A stretch of 64,000 nucleotides of DNA, taken from positions 744,001 through 808,000 of the forward strand of contig NSIV01000001.1 of NCBI GenBank assembly GCA_002633085.1, written 5' to 3'. The DNA is from Curvibacter sp. PD_MW3. Its GTDB lineage: Bacteria > Pseudomonadota > Gammaproteobacteria > Burkholderiales > Burkholderiaceae_C. Each line of letters begins with the position of its first letter. Position 1 is the stretch's first letter. A program made the position numbers and the translations under genes. Under the pieces are notes generated by a model, which worked only from the letters and a program-made list of their open reading frames with translations, made no database searches and had not been told where the DNA came from. Shown here one piece after another: positions 43,980 through 56,235 of this stretch.

Positions 43980-45119
43980 TTAAGCCGATGTCACGGCGAT
44001 CTTTTGGGCTGCAGCTCTTGCCCTGGCCAACGCATTGTTGCCTTTTGCCAGCGCGACAGCCATACGGCGGTACGGACGTGTTGTCGGCTTGCCAAAGATT
44101 CGCACGTCAATGCCGGGCTCTCTCATGGCGTCTTCCACACCCGAGTAGCTTGGATTTGTGCCATCTTGCGTTGCCAAGACGACGGCGCTGGCACCCTCGG
44201 TCGATTCGATCAACGGGATTGGCAGTCCAAGAATGGCGCGTGCGTGAAGATCAAACTCACTCAGGTTCTGGCTGATCAATGTCACCATGCCGGTGTCATG
44301 TGGGCGTGGGCTCAATTCACTGAAAATAACTTCGTCTTTGGTTACGAAGAACTCCACACCGAACAACCCTGCACCACCTAGGTCCGAAGTGACCTTTTCG
44401 GCCATCTCTTGTGCGGCTTTCAGATAGTCTGGTTTCATGGCTTGAGGTTGCCAGCTGTACTGATAGTCTCCGCGCTCCTGCACATGACCGATCGGGTCGC
44501 AGAAGATGGTTTGCCCATTCCGCTGCCGAATGGTGAGAAGGGTGATCTCAAACTCAAAATGGATGAACTCTTCGACAATCACCTTTTGTCGATCACCGCG
44601 CATGCCTTGGCAGGCATAGTCCCAGCTCGCTTGAATCTCCGAGGCGCTTCTGGCGACGCTCTGACCTTTGCCGGATGAGCTCATAACAGGCTTGATGACC
44701 ACTGGGAATCCAATCGCTTGCGCCTGCTTCAGCAAGTCTTGCGCGGATTCTGCATAGCTGAATTTGGCGGTGCGAACCCCTAAACCGACGGCCACATCCC
44801 TGATCCGGTCGCGGTTCATCGTGAGGTTGGCAGCCCTTGCGCTGGGAATGACCTCAAAACCTTCTTTCTCGACTTCCAGCAGGACCTCTGTTCTGATCGC
44901 TTCAATTTCTGGAACGATCAAATCGGGTTTGTGTTGATGGATAGCAACCCTCAAAGCGGTCTCATCGAGCATGCTGAACACACCGCTTTCATCCGCCACT
45001 TGCATGGCAGGCGCGCCCGCATAGCTGTCACAGGCCACCACGTGGCAGCCCAAACGTTTGGCGCTGATCACAAATTCCTTACCAAGTTCACCGGAGCCGA
45101 GGAGCAAGATTTTTTTCAT
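43980..45119 (-). CDS. purT: Formate-dependent phosphoribosylglycinamide formyltransferase
   Basis: 379 residues, an ATP-grasp enzyme that makes formyl-GAR from formate, ATP and GAR. Marks: [59 protein letters not shown] and [20 protein letters not shown]. It duplicates the step done by PurN (3239-3817). GC content is visibly lower than in the neighbours (about 50-55% in sampled lines), and it lies next to a tRNA gene, suggesting later acquisition. A TACATT hexamer stands 5 nt before the ATG. Its formate use fits the formate dehydrogenase genes further on, though no direct link is shown. Confidence 0.95.
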   Translation of the reverse strand: MKKILLLGSGELGKEFVISAKRLGCHVVACDSYAGAPAMQVADESGVFSMLDETALRVAIHQHKPDLIVPEIEAIRTEVLLEVEKEGFEVIPSARAANLTMNRDRIRDVAVGLGVRTAKFSYAESAQDLLKQAQAIGFPVVIKPVMSSSGKGQSVARSASEIQASWDYACQGMRGDRQKVIVEEFIHFEFEITLLTIRQRNGQTIFCDPIGHVQERGDYQYSWQPQAMKPDYLKAAQEMAEKVTSDLGGAGLFGVEFFVTKDEVIFSELSPRPHDTGMVTLISQNLSEFDLHARAILGLPIPLIESTEGASAVVLATQDGTNPSYSGVEDAMREPGIDVRIFGKPTTRPYRRMAVALAKGNNALARARAAAQKIAVTSA

Positions 45120-45263
45120 GTCTGAATGTAGAAAATACCTAAACGCCTCGGATTGTGTCCCATCTCAGGTGCTGTTCCGGCCGCAGTTTGCAGGCAGATG
45201 AGGGGGATGCGTTTTTATCCGGTCTGCGCTAGAGTGCGAAGACCATTTCATTGCAAGGCTGCC

Positions 45264-48200
45264 ATGCGATCCATAGCCCGTCCCGCCTTCATGCTCGCCA
45301 TGTCCCTGTTGACTGGGTTTTGGCTCAACACATCCCTGGCCCAAGCGCCTGCCCGGGAGAGTGTTGATGATGTGGATGTCGCCGCCATCAAGCCCCCTCC
45401 ACGCGACGTCAAGGACATCTTGCGCGTTCTGGAACAGGGCAAGGTTGACCTGTCTGAGATCGAGCAGGCCAGAAAAATCCTGGCCACGCCCCGACCGGCC
45501 CCAGACGCGGACAACCCGACCTGGAACGAGTTTCACTTCAAGCGCGCCTTGGCGCAGCAAAAACTGGGGCGGATCAGCGAAGCCGTCGTCGAGATGCGCC
45601 AGGCAGCTTTCGATCGCCGCCTGAGCGACCCCAAGCTGGAAGCCAGGGACTTGATTGATTTGTCGGTACTGGAGAGTTTCGCCGGCAACACGGCCAACGC
45701 CATTGATGCGCTGGAAAAGGCCAAGAAGGTGCTGCGCAGCGTGCCTCAGGCGGGTGGTTTTCTCCTGACAGTCAACCGCCTGCTGGTCATCAACTACGCG
45801 ACGGTGGGTAACTTTGAAGTCGCCAAGACGACGCTGACCGAGATGGATAACCTGCTGAACCGTCTGCGCCGCGCGCCTTCGGTGGCCGAGTACATCTCGA
45901 TCTGGGAAGCCAATGTGGAGAGTGCGCGAGGCGCCCTTCTGTGGCAACAAGGTCAATGGGTCGAAAGCGAGCGCTCTCTGCGCAAAGCATTGCGCCTGCT
46001 GAACCAGAACTACCAGACAGCAAAAAACAGTGCCAACAAGGCGGATGACCTGACGAGTAGTGGCCGCACCTACAGCGATGGCACCAACAACCCCCGGATG
46101 CATCTGTCCCAGATCATCTTGCGCAATATGAACCTGGCCGATGTCCTGCTGCAGCAAAGACGACTGATCGATGCCGAGTTCTATGCCCGTGAAGCCATGA
46201 TGCTGGCGCTCGACAACTTCGGACGCAACTCCACCGATGTGGGCAAGGCGCTGGCCACGATGTCGAAAGTCGTCTCGGAGCAAGGACGCTTTCCCGAAGC
46301 GGTTCTGCTGGCACGGGCCTCGCTGAAAGCCCACTCCGAGAGCGGCATCACCGATGAATCGCGCGTCATGGCCATGGCACGGAAGTTCTATGCCACGGCG
46401 CTGGTCGCCGATGGTCAGTACCAGGAAGCCGACAAGGTCTTCAACGAGATGATGGCCGGCGTGCGCAAGGACCCTGCACTTGAAAAGACCTTCCGCCCAG
46501 ACGATCTGGACTGGGTTCTGGCAATGCAGAAAATCGGCAAGCAGACCGAGGCCCTCACCATGGCGGAACGCATGCTCAAACGTTCCGAAGCCCAGTCCGG
46601 CAAGAGTTCGCCGCGCACTGCCTTGATCGCCGCCTTTCATGCCGTGTCGCTTCAGAATCAGGGCAAACTGAAGGAAGCCCATGCGGCATTCAAAGAAGCC
46701 GCGCCCATCCTGGTCGACCAGACGCGCAGCGATGCCGAGAACGACACTGCCAGCATCAAGCAGCAGCAGCGCACCACCTACCTGTTCGAAAATTACGTCG
46801 CGCTGCTGGCACGGATCGCCCAGAGCGATCCGGCCCAGGCACAAGCCGCGGCTGCCGAGGCCTTCCGCGTGGCCGACCTGGCCAAGAGCAGCGGTGTGCA
46901 GCGCGCCCTGACGGCCAGCGCCGCGCGCGCCAACATCAAGGACCCGCAGCTGGCCCAACTGGCACGCAAAGAGCAGGATCTGCAACGCCGCGTCAACTCC
47001 TTGTCGGAACTCCTGACTGGCCTGCTGGCAGCCCCCCCTGAGCAGCAACTACCGGCAGTGCAGACCAAGATCCGGCAGGACATCACGACCTTCAAGGCTG
47101 AACGCGAGACGTTGAAAAAAGAGATCGAGCGTAAATACCCCGACTACGCCGAGATGGTCGAACCCAAGCCGGCGACGGTGGAGCGCACACGAAGCCTGCT
47201 ACGGGCCGACGAGGTGCTGGTGTCGTGGTACTTCGCCGAGAAAGAGGCCTATGTCTGGGCCATCAGCAAGAACGACATCCCGCTGTTCAAGGCGGTTGCG
47301 CTGGGGCGCAGTGAGATGGCCAAACAGGTCAGCCACTTGCGCAAAGCACTGGACCCAGGCGTGGCTACCATTGACGACATCCCGGCGTTTGACGTGAAGG
47401 CGGCCTTCCACCTGTACCAGCAGATCCTGGCGCCGGTGCATGAGAGCCTCAAGGGCAAGAAAGTCCTGCTGGTCGTGCCACATGCCGAACTGGGGCAGTT
47501 GCCGCTGTCGGTGCTGATCACGCAGGACGTGGCACCCACTGTCGGCAAGCCAACGGTGCCGTTTGCCAGCTACAAGGATGTGCCCTGGCTGATCCGCGAC
47601 ATTGCCATTGCCCAGTTGCCTTCGGTCACGGCGCTCACCGCCTTGCGCAACACACCACCTGGCAACCCCAACCGCAAGAGCTTCATCGGTTTCGGCGACC
47701 CCTTCTTCAGCAGCGACCAGGCCAGGAGTGCCGACAAGGTCCAGGCCAAGACGATGCAACTGGCCACGCGCGGTCTGCCCCTGAACCTGCGCAGTGCCCC
47801 CAAGACAGCCGGTGTCAGTTCCGCGGAACTGGGCCTGTTGCCGCGCCTGCCGGATACCAAGCAGGAAATCCTCGAAATCGCCAAAGTGCTGGCCGCAGCA
47901 CCTTCTGATGTCTACCTAAACCGGCTGGCAAGCGTTAAGGCTGTCATGGACGCCGATCTCTCCAACCGCAAAGTGGTGATGTTCGCCACCCACGGCCTGG
48001 TGCCGGGAGAGCTCGACGGCCTGAGCCAGCCGGCCCTGGCCCTGACCTCCCCCGATGTGACGGGCGACAAGGACGATGGTCTGCTGACCATGGACAAGGT
48101 GCTGACCCTCAAGCTGGATGCCGACTGGGTGGTGCTGTCCGCCTGCAACACGGCTTCGGGTGAAGGTGCAGGCTCGGAAGCAGTCTCTGGCCTGGGCCGC

Positions 48201-48452
48201 GCCTTCTTCTTTGCCGGCGCCAAGGCACTGCTGGTCTCCAACTGGCCGGTTGATTCCGTGGCGGCACGCCTGCTGATGACGGATCTGTTCCGGCGCCAGC
48301 AGACTGGCGACAAGCCCCCCGGCAAGTCCGATGCCTTGCGCCAGGCCATGCTGCAGCTGATCGACCAAGGCGGCATGAGCGATGGCAAGACAATGAAGTA
48401 TTCTTATGCCCATCCCCTTTTCTGGGCACCCTTCATGGTGGTCGGTGACTAG
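45264..48452 (+). CDS. Exported TPR-CHAT protein (caspase-like peptidase fold)
   Basis: 1062 residues. A Sec signal peptide (residues 1-26, ...FWLNTSLAQA) is followed by ~600 residues of helical TPR-like repeats (e.g. FHFKRALAQQKLGRISEAVV; A.EFYAREAMMLALDNFG), a coiled segment near 570-640, and a C-terminal CHAT domain (~740-1062). The CHAT catalytic dyad is intact: His910 in FATHGLVPGELDG and Cys961 in VLSACNTASGEGAG. CHAT domains are clan CD cysteine peptidases, found in HetF, separase relatives and the TPR-CHAT of type III-E CRISPR; most are cytoplasmic. Export to the periplasm sets this one apart. An AAGG RBS lies before the ATG at 45264. Two further genes follow in the same direction. 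Confidence 0.9.
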   Translation: MRSIARPAFMLAMSLLTGFWLNTSLAQAPARESVDDVDVAAIKPPPRDVKDILRVLEQGKVDLSEIEQARKILATPRPAPDADNPTWNEFHFKRALAQQKLGRISEAVVEMRQAAFDRRLSDPKLEARDLIDLSVLESFAGNTANAIDALEKAKKVLRSVPQAGGFLLTVNRLLVINYATVGNFEVAKTTLTEMDNLLNRLRRAPSVAEYISIWEANVESARGALLWQQGQWVESERSLRKALRLLNQNYQTAKNSANKADDLTSSGRTYSDGTNNPRMHLSQIILRNMNLADVLLQQRRLIDAEFYAREAMMLALDNFGRNSTDVGKALATMSKVVSEQGRFPEAVLLARASLKAHSESGITDESRVMAMARKFYATALVADGQYQEADKVFNEMMAGVRKDPALEKTFRPDDLDWVLAMQKIGKQTEALTMAERMLKRSEAQSGKSSPRTALIAAFHAVSLQNQGKLKEAHAAFKEAAPILVDQTRSDAENDTASIKQQQRTTYLFENYVALLARIAQSDPAQAQAAAAEAFRVADLAKSSGVQRALTASAARANIKDPQLAQLARKEQDLQRRVNSLSELLTGLLAAPPEQQLPAVQTKIRQDITTFKAERETLKKEIERKYPDYAEMVEPKPATVERTRSLLRADEVLVSWYFAEKEAYVWAISKNDIPLFKAVALGRSEMAKQVSHLRKALDPGVATIDDIPAFDVKAAFHLYQQILAPVHESLKGKKVLLVVPHAELGQLPLSVLITQDVAPTVGKPTVPFASYKDVPWLIRDIAIAQLPSVTALTALRNTPPGNPNRKSFIGFGDPFFSSDQARSADKVQAKTMQLATRGLPLNLRSAPKTAGVSSAELGLLPRLPDTKQEILEIAKVLAAAPSDVYLNRLASVKAVMDADLSNRKVVMFATHGLVPGELDGLSQPALALTSPDVTGDKDDGLLTMDKVLTLKLDADWVVLSACNTASGEGAGSEAVSGLGRAFFFAGAKALLVSNWPVDSVAARLLMTDLFRRQQTGDKPPGKSDALRQAMLQLIDQGGMSDGKTMKYSYAHPLFWAPFMVVGD

Positions 48453-48523
48453 ACCCAGGCGCGACGCGCACGGGTTGCTGGGCATGATCTTTTGTGCAAG
48501 TGTTGAATGATATGGAGATAAAC

Positions 48524-48964
48524 ATGATCCGTTCTGTCCTGGCTTCGGCGCTTCTGTCTGGTCTGCTCGCTCAAGGTGCTGCTCTGGCGGCCCCCTTGAT
48601 CACCGCCAAGGAGGCCGCCTTGCCTCCGGCCGCGGGCGTGCTGGCAACGCGCGGCATTTCGCGCGGCCCTGCCATCAAGATGGTGTCGCCCGAGCCCGAG
48701 GCAGCGGTCAAATCGCCGTTCAACCTCAAACTCAACTTCGAGGCCCGTGGTGGCGAGAAGATCGACCCCAATTCGGTCAAGGTGGTCTACATGAAGTCAC
48801 CATTCGTGGATCTGACTTCGCGCCTGCAATCTGCCATCACCCCGACCGGCATCGACTTCCAGCAAGCCGAAGTGCCGCCGGGCGAACACATGCTGCGCGT
48901 CACCGTCAAGGACAGTGCTGGCCGTGAGACCAACAGCACGATGACCATCGTCGTCAACAAATAA
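48524..48964 (+). CDS. Small exported Ig-like protein downstream of CHAT gene
   Basis: 146 residues. Signal peptide MIRSVLASALLSGLLAQGAA with cleavage near ALA-A, then a ~30-residue linker and one beta-sandwich domain: IKMVSPEPEAAVKSPFNLKL, DPNSVKVVYMKS, and EVPPGEHMLRVTVKDSAGRE, as in Ig-like/Big domains. No catalytic motif. GGAGAT precedes the ATG. It starts 71 bp after the CHAT gene and overlaps the next gene by 1 nt (TAATG). I infer a periplasmic partner or substrate-binding accessory of the CHAT protein. Confidence 0.85.
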   Translation: MIRSVLASALLSGLLAQGAALAAPLITAKEAALPPAAGVLATRGISRGPAIKMVSPEPEAAVKSPFNLKLNFEARGGEKIDPNSVKVVYMKSPFVDLTSRLQSAITPTGIDFQQAEVPPGEHMLRVTVKDSAGRETNSTMTIVVNK

Positions 48965-49755
48965 TGAAGTGTCCGTATTGCCTGAGTGACATCGAAGACG
49001 AGGCACTGGTCTGCAAGGTCTGCACGCGGGACCTCTATCTCCTCAAGCCGCTGCTGGAAAAGATCTCGAAACTGGAGGGACAGCTGGCAGCCGTGGCAGA
49101 CCCTGCCAGTTTCGATGAGCGCATTCGTGATCTGGAGCAGCAGTTGGCCAGTGCCCATGAGCGACTCCACCCCGTTCGCACAGGGCCGCTGGCTTTCCTG
49201 TTCAACCTGACCGTCTTCATCTTGCTGCCTCTGGGCCTGCTGTTGCTGTCGCACTGGCTGATCACCATCGCGCTGGATACCAGCCTGCTGTACCTCCGCA
49301 TCATCTCGATTGCCGTGCCCCTGCCCTTCGGCCTGGTGCTTTTCCTGCGCCGCCGGCGCGCGGTCCTGCCGTGGTTTGTTGGCACCGTGTTTCTGGCCAT
49401 TGCCTCCGTCATCGGCATGAGCTGGATTACCAGTCTGGTGGACAACACGCCCGTGTTGCCGCAAAACGTCTTTGAATGGCGCGAATACTTGGAATATGCT
49501 GCCAGCATCTCCTTCAGCTTCCTGACCGGCATGCTGCTCGGCGGCGTACTGAATTCGCGCAGCCACCGCCCGGCTGGAAAGCTTCGTGACTCCCTGCTCA
49601 AGTCGATCATCTCCCGTCTGGTGGGCGGCAATCTGACACCGCAACAGCTCGGGACCCTGATCAAGAAACTGGAGGAATACGGCAGTTCGATCGTGGCCGT
49701 GGGCACCACGGCCGTGTCGATCTACACCGGCCTCAAGGGTGTGCTGGGAAGCTGA
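48964..49755 (+). CDS. Zinc-ribbon multi-pass membrane protein
   Basis: 263 residues. An N-terminal cytoplasmic zinc ribbon has Cys at 3, 6, 17 and 20 (MKCPYC...CKVC). A short coiled coil follows (29-69, KISKLEGQLAAV...IRDLEQQLASAHERL), then four membrane helices (about 75-104, 108-128, 136-157, 178-197) and a ~65-residue cytoplasmic tail. I recognise no named family. Start overlaps the stop of the Ig-like gene, so synthesis is coupled. It could link the periplasmic CHAT/Ig-like pair to the cytoplasm. Confidence 0.85.
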   Translation: MKCPYCLSDIEDEALVCKVCTRDLYLLKPLLEKISKLEGQLAAVADPASFDERIRDLEQQLASAHERLHPVRTGPLAFLFNLTVFILLPLGLLLLSHWLITIALDTSLLYLRIISIAVPLPFGLVLFLRRRRAVLPWFVGTVFLAIASVIGMSWITSLVDNTPVLPQNVFEWREYLEYAASISFSFLTGMLLGGVLNSRSHRPAGKLRDSLLKSIISRLVGGNLTPQQLGTLIKKLEEYGSSIVAVGTTAVSIYTGLKGVLGS

Positions 49756-49793
49756 GAAACACCGCTTGGCCAGCAGACGACCTTTGACCTCGT

Positions 49794-49841
49794 AGGGCTC
49801 AGTCATCCTGAGCCCTATTCAAATCCATCCAAGGGATGGAT
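49794..49841 (+). promoter_or_regulatory. Tandem hairpins upstream of aroG
   Basis: Two perfect inverted repeats stand 6 bp apart: AGGGCTCAG-N5-CTGAGCCCT (49794-49816) and ATCCATCC-AAG-GGATGGAT (49823-49841). Neither has a T-run. The first may end the CHAT operon; the second sits 28 bp before the aroG start. They could act on mRNA stability or translation of aroG. Confidence 0.45.
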
Positions 49842-49869
49842 CGCAACGCTTTGCCACTTGAACCATCCC

Positions 49870-50940
49870 ATGCTCTCCACCCAGGACAAAACCCGCATCG
49901 ACGACACCCGCATCTCGTGTGTACGTCCCCTCATGACCCCGGCCTTGCTCGAAGAGCGCCTGCCCGCCAGCGAGCAACAGCTGGCCCTGGTGGAGCGCTC
50001 GCGGCAAGACATCTCTGCCGTGCTGCAAGGGCGGGACGATCGGCTGCTGGTGGTCGTGGGTCCTTGCTCCATCCATGACCACGAGCAAGCGATGGCCTAC
50101 GCCCGGCTGCTCAAGCAAGAAGCCGACAAGCATGCACAAGACCTGCTGGTGGTGATGCGCGTGTATTTCGAGAAACCCCGCACCACCGTCGGCTGGAAGG
50201 GCTACATCAACGACCCGCACCTCGATGACAGTTTTGCCATGAACGAGGGCCTGGAGATGGCGCGCAAGCTCCTGCTCGACGTGGTGGACCTGGGCCTGCC
50301 CGTGGGCACCGAGTTCCTGGACCTGCTGAGCCCGCAGTTCATCAGCGATCTCGTAAGCTGGGGCGCCATCGGGGCACGCACCACGGAAAGCCAGAGCCAC
50401 CGCCAACTGGCCAGCGGCCTGTCGTGCCCGGTCGGCTTCAAGAACGGTACCGACGGCGGCGTCAAGGTGGCGGCCGATGCCGTGGTGGCCTCGCGCGCGC
50501 CGCATGCGTTCATGGGCATGACCAAGATGGGGCAGGCCGCCATCTTCGAAACCCGCGGCAACCAGGACGTGCACATCATCCTGCGCGGTGGCAAGGCCCC
50601 CAACTATGCGGCCGCCGATGTGGATGCCGCCTGCCAGGTACTGAAAGCCTCCGGCCTGCCACCGCAGGTGATGATCGATGTCTCGCACGCCAACAGCAGC
50701 AAGCAGTACCAGCGACAGATCGAAGTGGCCAAGGACGTGGCAGCCCAGATCGCCGCCGGCGACCGCCGCATCATCGGCCTGATGATCGAAAGCCACCTGC
50801 ACGAAGGCCGGCAGGACCTCGCGCCGAACAAGCCGCTGGCCTACGGCGTATCCATCACCGACGCCTGCATCAGCTTCGAGCAGACCGTGCCGGTGCTGGA
50901 GACCCTGGCACACGCCGTGCGTCAGCGCCGGCAAGCCTGA
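49870..50940 (+). CDS. aroG: 3-deoxy-7-phosphoheptulonate (DAHP) synthase, class I
   Basis: 356 residues, AroF/G/H type. It joins PEP and erythrose-4-phosphate in the first step of the shikimate pathway. Motifs: VVVGPCSIHDHEQAMAYA, MRVYFEKPRTTVGWKG, ARTTESQSHRQLASGLSCPV and GFKNGTDGGV; metal ligands Cys in GPCSIH, His and Glu in MIESHLHEG. Which amino acid inhibits it cannot be told by eye, so the symbol is by family. Start ATG 49870; TTG at 49858 is an alternative. Monocistronic with its own terminator. Confidence 0.93.
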   Translation: MLSTQDKTRIDDTRISCVRPLMTPALLEERLPASEQQLALVERSRQDISAVLQGRDDRLLVVVGPCSIHDHEQAMAYARLLKQEADKHAQDLLVVMRVYFEKPRTTVGWKGYINDPHLDDSFAMNEGLEMARKLLLDVVDLGLPVGTEFLDLLSPQFISDLVSWGAIGARTTESQSHRQLASGLSCPVGFKNGTDGGVKVAADAVVASRAPHAFMGMTKMGQAAIFETRGNQDVHIILRGGKAPNYAAADVDAACQVLKASGLPPQVMIDVSHANSSKQYQRQIEVAKDVAAQIAAGDRRIIGLMIESHLHEGRQDLAPNKPLAYGVSITDACISFEQTVPVLETLAHAVRQRRQA

Positions 50941-50956
50941 GCCGCAAGTTGCCAGA

Positions 50957-50994
50957 AACAACCAACCCCGCACATGGCGGGGTTTGTTGTTTTT
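50957..50994 (+). terminator. Terminator of aroG
   Basis: A 15-bp stem with one mismatch (AACAACCAACCCCGC against GCGGGGTTTGTTGTT), a short loop and five T at the end, 16 bp after the stop. Confidence 0.9.
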
Positions 50995-51017
50995 ATTCCG
51001 CCTGACCGGTGAACGGC

Positions 51018-51476
51018 TCAGTCCTGCGCCGGCTCGTCCGTCGGGGCCTCCGGCCAGACGAACACCACGCGCGCCGGCTCCCCTTTCTTCAGCACGATAC
51101 GCTGCTGCAACGGTTTTCCGTTCAGCGTCGCCTCGACCGCGTAAGTACCCGGCGCCAGCCGGAGCAGAAGAAAGGGCCCGTCGGCCTGCATCTGCAGCAG
51201 CAGCTTGCCATGTCCATCCCGCAGGCTGACCTTCGCATCCGCGGTGTAAACAGAACGCTGCCATCTCTTGGCCGAAAACAGCAAGGTCAGGGGCCACTTG
51301 CGGCTCTCGGTATCGATCGCCGTGGACTCCTCCAAGCCAATGCCACCACTCAGGTACTCGATACCGCCTTGCTGCCGCACGGCGGGCAGGTCACTGGCGT
51401 TCGCCAACGACAGCCCCCCGCAGCCCGCAAGCCAAAGCACGCCCCACATGAAGCGACGGGCCAACGATGAAGTCAT
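51018..51476 (-). CDS. Lipoprotein with carboxypeptidase-regulatory/PEGA-like domain
   Basis: 152 residues. The signal peptide ends in a lipobox LWLAGC, so Cys19 should carry the lipid anchor. The second half is a beta-rich domain: AKVSLRDGHGKLLLQMQADG, then LLLRLAPGTYAVEATLNGKP and an RIVLKKGEPARVVF edge, as in carboxypeptidase-regulatory-like or PEGA domains. GGGAGAAG precedes the ATG at 51476. No function known. It is convergent with aroG. The Asp/Glu-rich tail (EAPTDEPAQD) is short. Confidence 0.8.
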   Translation of the reverse strand: MTSSLARRFMWGVLWLAGCGGLSLANASDLPAVRQQGGIEYLSGGIGLEESTAIDTESRKWPLTLLFSAKRWQRSVYTADAKVSLRDGHGKLLLQMQADGPFLLLRLAPGTYAVEATLNGKPLQQRIVLKKGEPARVVFVWPEAPTDEPAQD

Positions 51477-51569
51477 GGAGCTTCTCCCTTGAATAAACGA
51501 AGACACGGTGCGCCACTTCCACGGTTCATCTTCTGAGTGCCGGCGGCACTTGCCGGCCGTCGTACCGGC

Positions 51570-54391
<2,822 letters not shown>

Positions 54392-54392
<1 letters not shown>

Positions 54393-54847
54393 CAGAGCAC
54401 CCCCAGCAGATGCACTTCAAACGTCACCGGCTGGCCCGCCAGCGGATGATTGAAGTCGAACAGCACCGCGCCGTCTTCGCGCACCTGCAACACCACGCCG
54501 GCAAAGCGGCCCTGGCCGTCAGGCGTGGGGAACTGCACCACGTCACCCAGACTGTATTGCTCCAGCGGGTCGCCCATGTCGGTCAGCACCTTGCGCGCCA
54601 GCCACTGCTGCATGTCGGGGTTGCGCTCGCCGAAGGCCGCACCAGCCGGCAGCTCGAAAGTCTGGCGCACGCCCTCCTCCAGGCCCAGCAGGCATTGCTC
54701 CACCGCCGGCGAGAGTTCCCCCGTGCCGAGCGACAGCGTGGCCGGCTTACCCTCGAAGGTGTTGATGATGTCGCCGGCAGGACCGGCCAGGCGGTAATGC
54801 AGGGTCAGGAAGGAGCCGGCCTGGACGCGGGGAAGGGTGGAGGTCAT
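54392..54847 (-). CDS. slpA: FKBP-type peptidyl-prolyl isomerase, SlpA/FkpB-like
   Basis: 151 residues, cytoplasmic. The FKBP core starts [19 protein letters not shown] and ends [20 protein letters not shown]; the inserted IF domain, with chaperone activity in SlyD/SlpA, lies between about residues 70 and 125. No His-rich tail as in SlyD. It helps folding at prolyl bonds. Translationally coupled to ispH. The start at 54847 is the first Met before the FKBP core; a TTTATA-like stretch precedes it. Confidence 0.9.
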
Positions 54848-54902
54848 AAAAGTCCCTATAAACTGGCCTCCATTGTAAAAACCTTGGGTCAACCAGCCTC
54901 TG

Positions 54903-55586
54903 ATGCCGCTCAAAGACCTTCCACCCGACGCCCGCCCGCGCGAAAAGCTGCTGGCCCGCGGCCCCGGCGCCCTGAGCGACGCCGAGCTGCTGGCCCTGCT
55001 GCTGCGCACCGGACTGGCCGGCAAGGGTGTGCTGCAACTGGCGCAGGAACTGCTGGATGGGCAGACCGGTTTTGGCGGCATGTCCGGCCTGCTGCATGCC
55101 ACGGCCGACGATCTGAAGCGCATCAAGGGCCTGGGGCCGGCCAAGCGGGCCGAGCTGGTGGCCGTGCTGGAGCTGGCGCGGCGCGCCATGGCCGAGCAGC
55201 TGAAGGAACGCGCTGCGCTGGACACACCGGAGGCCGTCAAGCACTACCTGCAGCTGCATCTGGGCGCCAAGAAGCATGAAGTGTTCGCCGTGCTGTTTCT
55301 CGACAGCCAACACCGCCTGCTGGCGCTGGAAGAACTGTTCCGCGGCACCTTGAGCCAGACCAGCGTCTACCCGCGCGAGGTGGTGCTGCGCGCCCTGCAC
55401 CACCATGCCGCCGCCGTGGTGCTGGCGCACAACCACCCCAGCGGCACGGTATTGCCTTCGCGTGCCGACGAGGCACTGACGCAGGCACTCAAGGCCGCGC
55501 TGGCGCTGGTGGATGTGCGCGTGCTCGACCACGTGATCGTGGCACCGGGCCAAGCGCTCTCGATGGCCGAAAAAGGATTGGTCTGA
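54903..55586 (+). CDS. radC: RadC/JAMM-domain protein
   Basis: 227 residues. A helix-hairpin-helix region ([20 protein letters not shown]) precedes a JAMM metallo-fold: [20 protein letters not shown] and the metal motif [15 protein letters not shown]. RadC was once thought to be a DNA repair protein; its role remains unsettled. The gene is divergent from slpA with 55 bp between. The stop overlaps the Smr-domain gene start (TGATG). Confidence 0.94.
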   Translation: MPLKDLPPDARPREKLLARGPGALSDAELLALLLRTGLAGKGVLQLAQELLDGQTGFGGMSGLLHATADDLKRIKGLGPAKRAELVAVLELARRAMAEQLKERAALDTPEAVKHYLQLHLGAKKHEVFAVLFLDSQHRLLALEELFRGTLSQTSVYPREVVLRALHHHAAAVVLAHNHPSGTVLPSRADEALTQALKAALALVDVRVLDHVIVAPGQALSMAEKGLV

Positions 55587-56227
55587 TGGTCACCGTCAAA
55601 TCGCTCGCTGATCTGAAGCAGGTCAAGAAGGCCATCGAGGCACAGGCCAAGCTGGAAGCCGAACGCCGGGCCGAGCGCGAACGCGTCGCCCGTCAATCCA
55701 CGGCCGACAAGGATCTGTTCATCAAGGCCGCTGGCGCCGTCCAGCCCTTGACTGACAAGCGCCAGGCGCTATTGAAAAAAGAGCAACCGAAACCCATCCC
55801 AGTGCAGCGTGAACGCGACGAACAGGCGGTGCTGGTGGAAGCCATCAGCGACGAATTCGACGTCAGCACCCTGCTGGATGCCGACGAGCACATGAGCTTT
55901 CGCCGCCCCGGCATCGGCCCTGACGTGACGCGCAAGCTGCGCCGCGGCGACTGGGCCATCCAGCGCGAGATCGACCTGCACGGCCTGCGCACCGACGAAG
56001 CGCGCGGCGCGCTGGGCCAGTTCATCCGCGACGCCCGCAAGCACGGCATCCGCTGTGTGCGTGTGGTGCACGGCAAGGGCCTGGGCTCGCCGGGCAAGAC
56101 GCCGGTGCTGAAAAGCCGCGTGCACAGCTGGCTGGTGCAGAAGAAGGAGATCCTGGCCTTCGTGCAGGCCAAGCCCGCCGAGGGCGGTGCCGGCGCGCTG
56201 ATCGTGCTGCTGCAACCCGCCGGTTAG
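55586..56227 (+). CDS. Smr-domain protein
   Basis: 213 residues. The N-terminal ~90 residues are charged and helical (KAIEAQAKLEAERRAERERV). The C-terminal Smr domain shows IQREIDLHGLRTDEARGALG, VRVVHGKGLGS and LKSRVHSWLVQ. Smr domains are nucleic-acid nicking or RNA endonuclease modules; stand-alone versions such as E. coli SmrB act on mRNA at collided ribosomes. Coupled to radC by the TGATG overlap. Confidence 0.9.
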   Translation: MVTVKSLADLKQVKKAIEAQAKLEAERRAERERVARQSTADKDLFIKAAGAVQPLTDKRQALLKKEQPKPIPVQRERDEQAVLVEAISDEFDVSTLLDADEHMSFRRPGIGPDVTRKLRRGDWAIQREIDLHGLRTDEARGALGQFIRDARKHGIRCVRVVHGKGLGSPGKTPVLKSRVHSWLVQKKEILAFVQAKPAEGGAGALIVLLQPAG

Positions 56228-56235
56228 CGCGGCGG

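Noticed and set aside
45165..47048. 627-codon minus-strand frame opposite the CHAT gene
   Set aside because: Antisense shadow without recognisable domain; the plus strand has signal peptide, TPRs and CHAT.
45264..48452. Type III-E CRISPR (Craspase) TPR-CHAT
   Set aside because: No gRAMP effector, no CRISPR array and a Sec signal peptide, so the likeness is limited to domain architecture.
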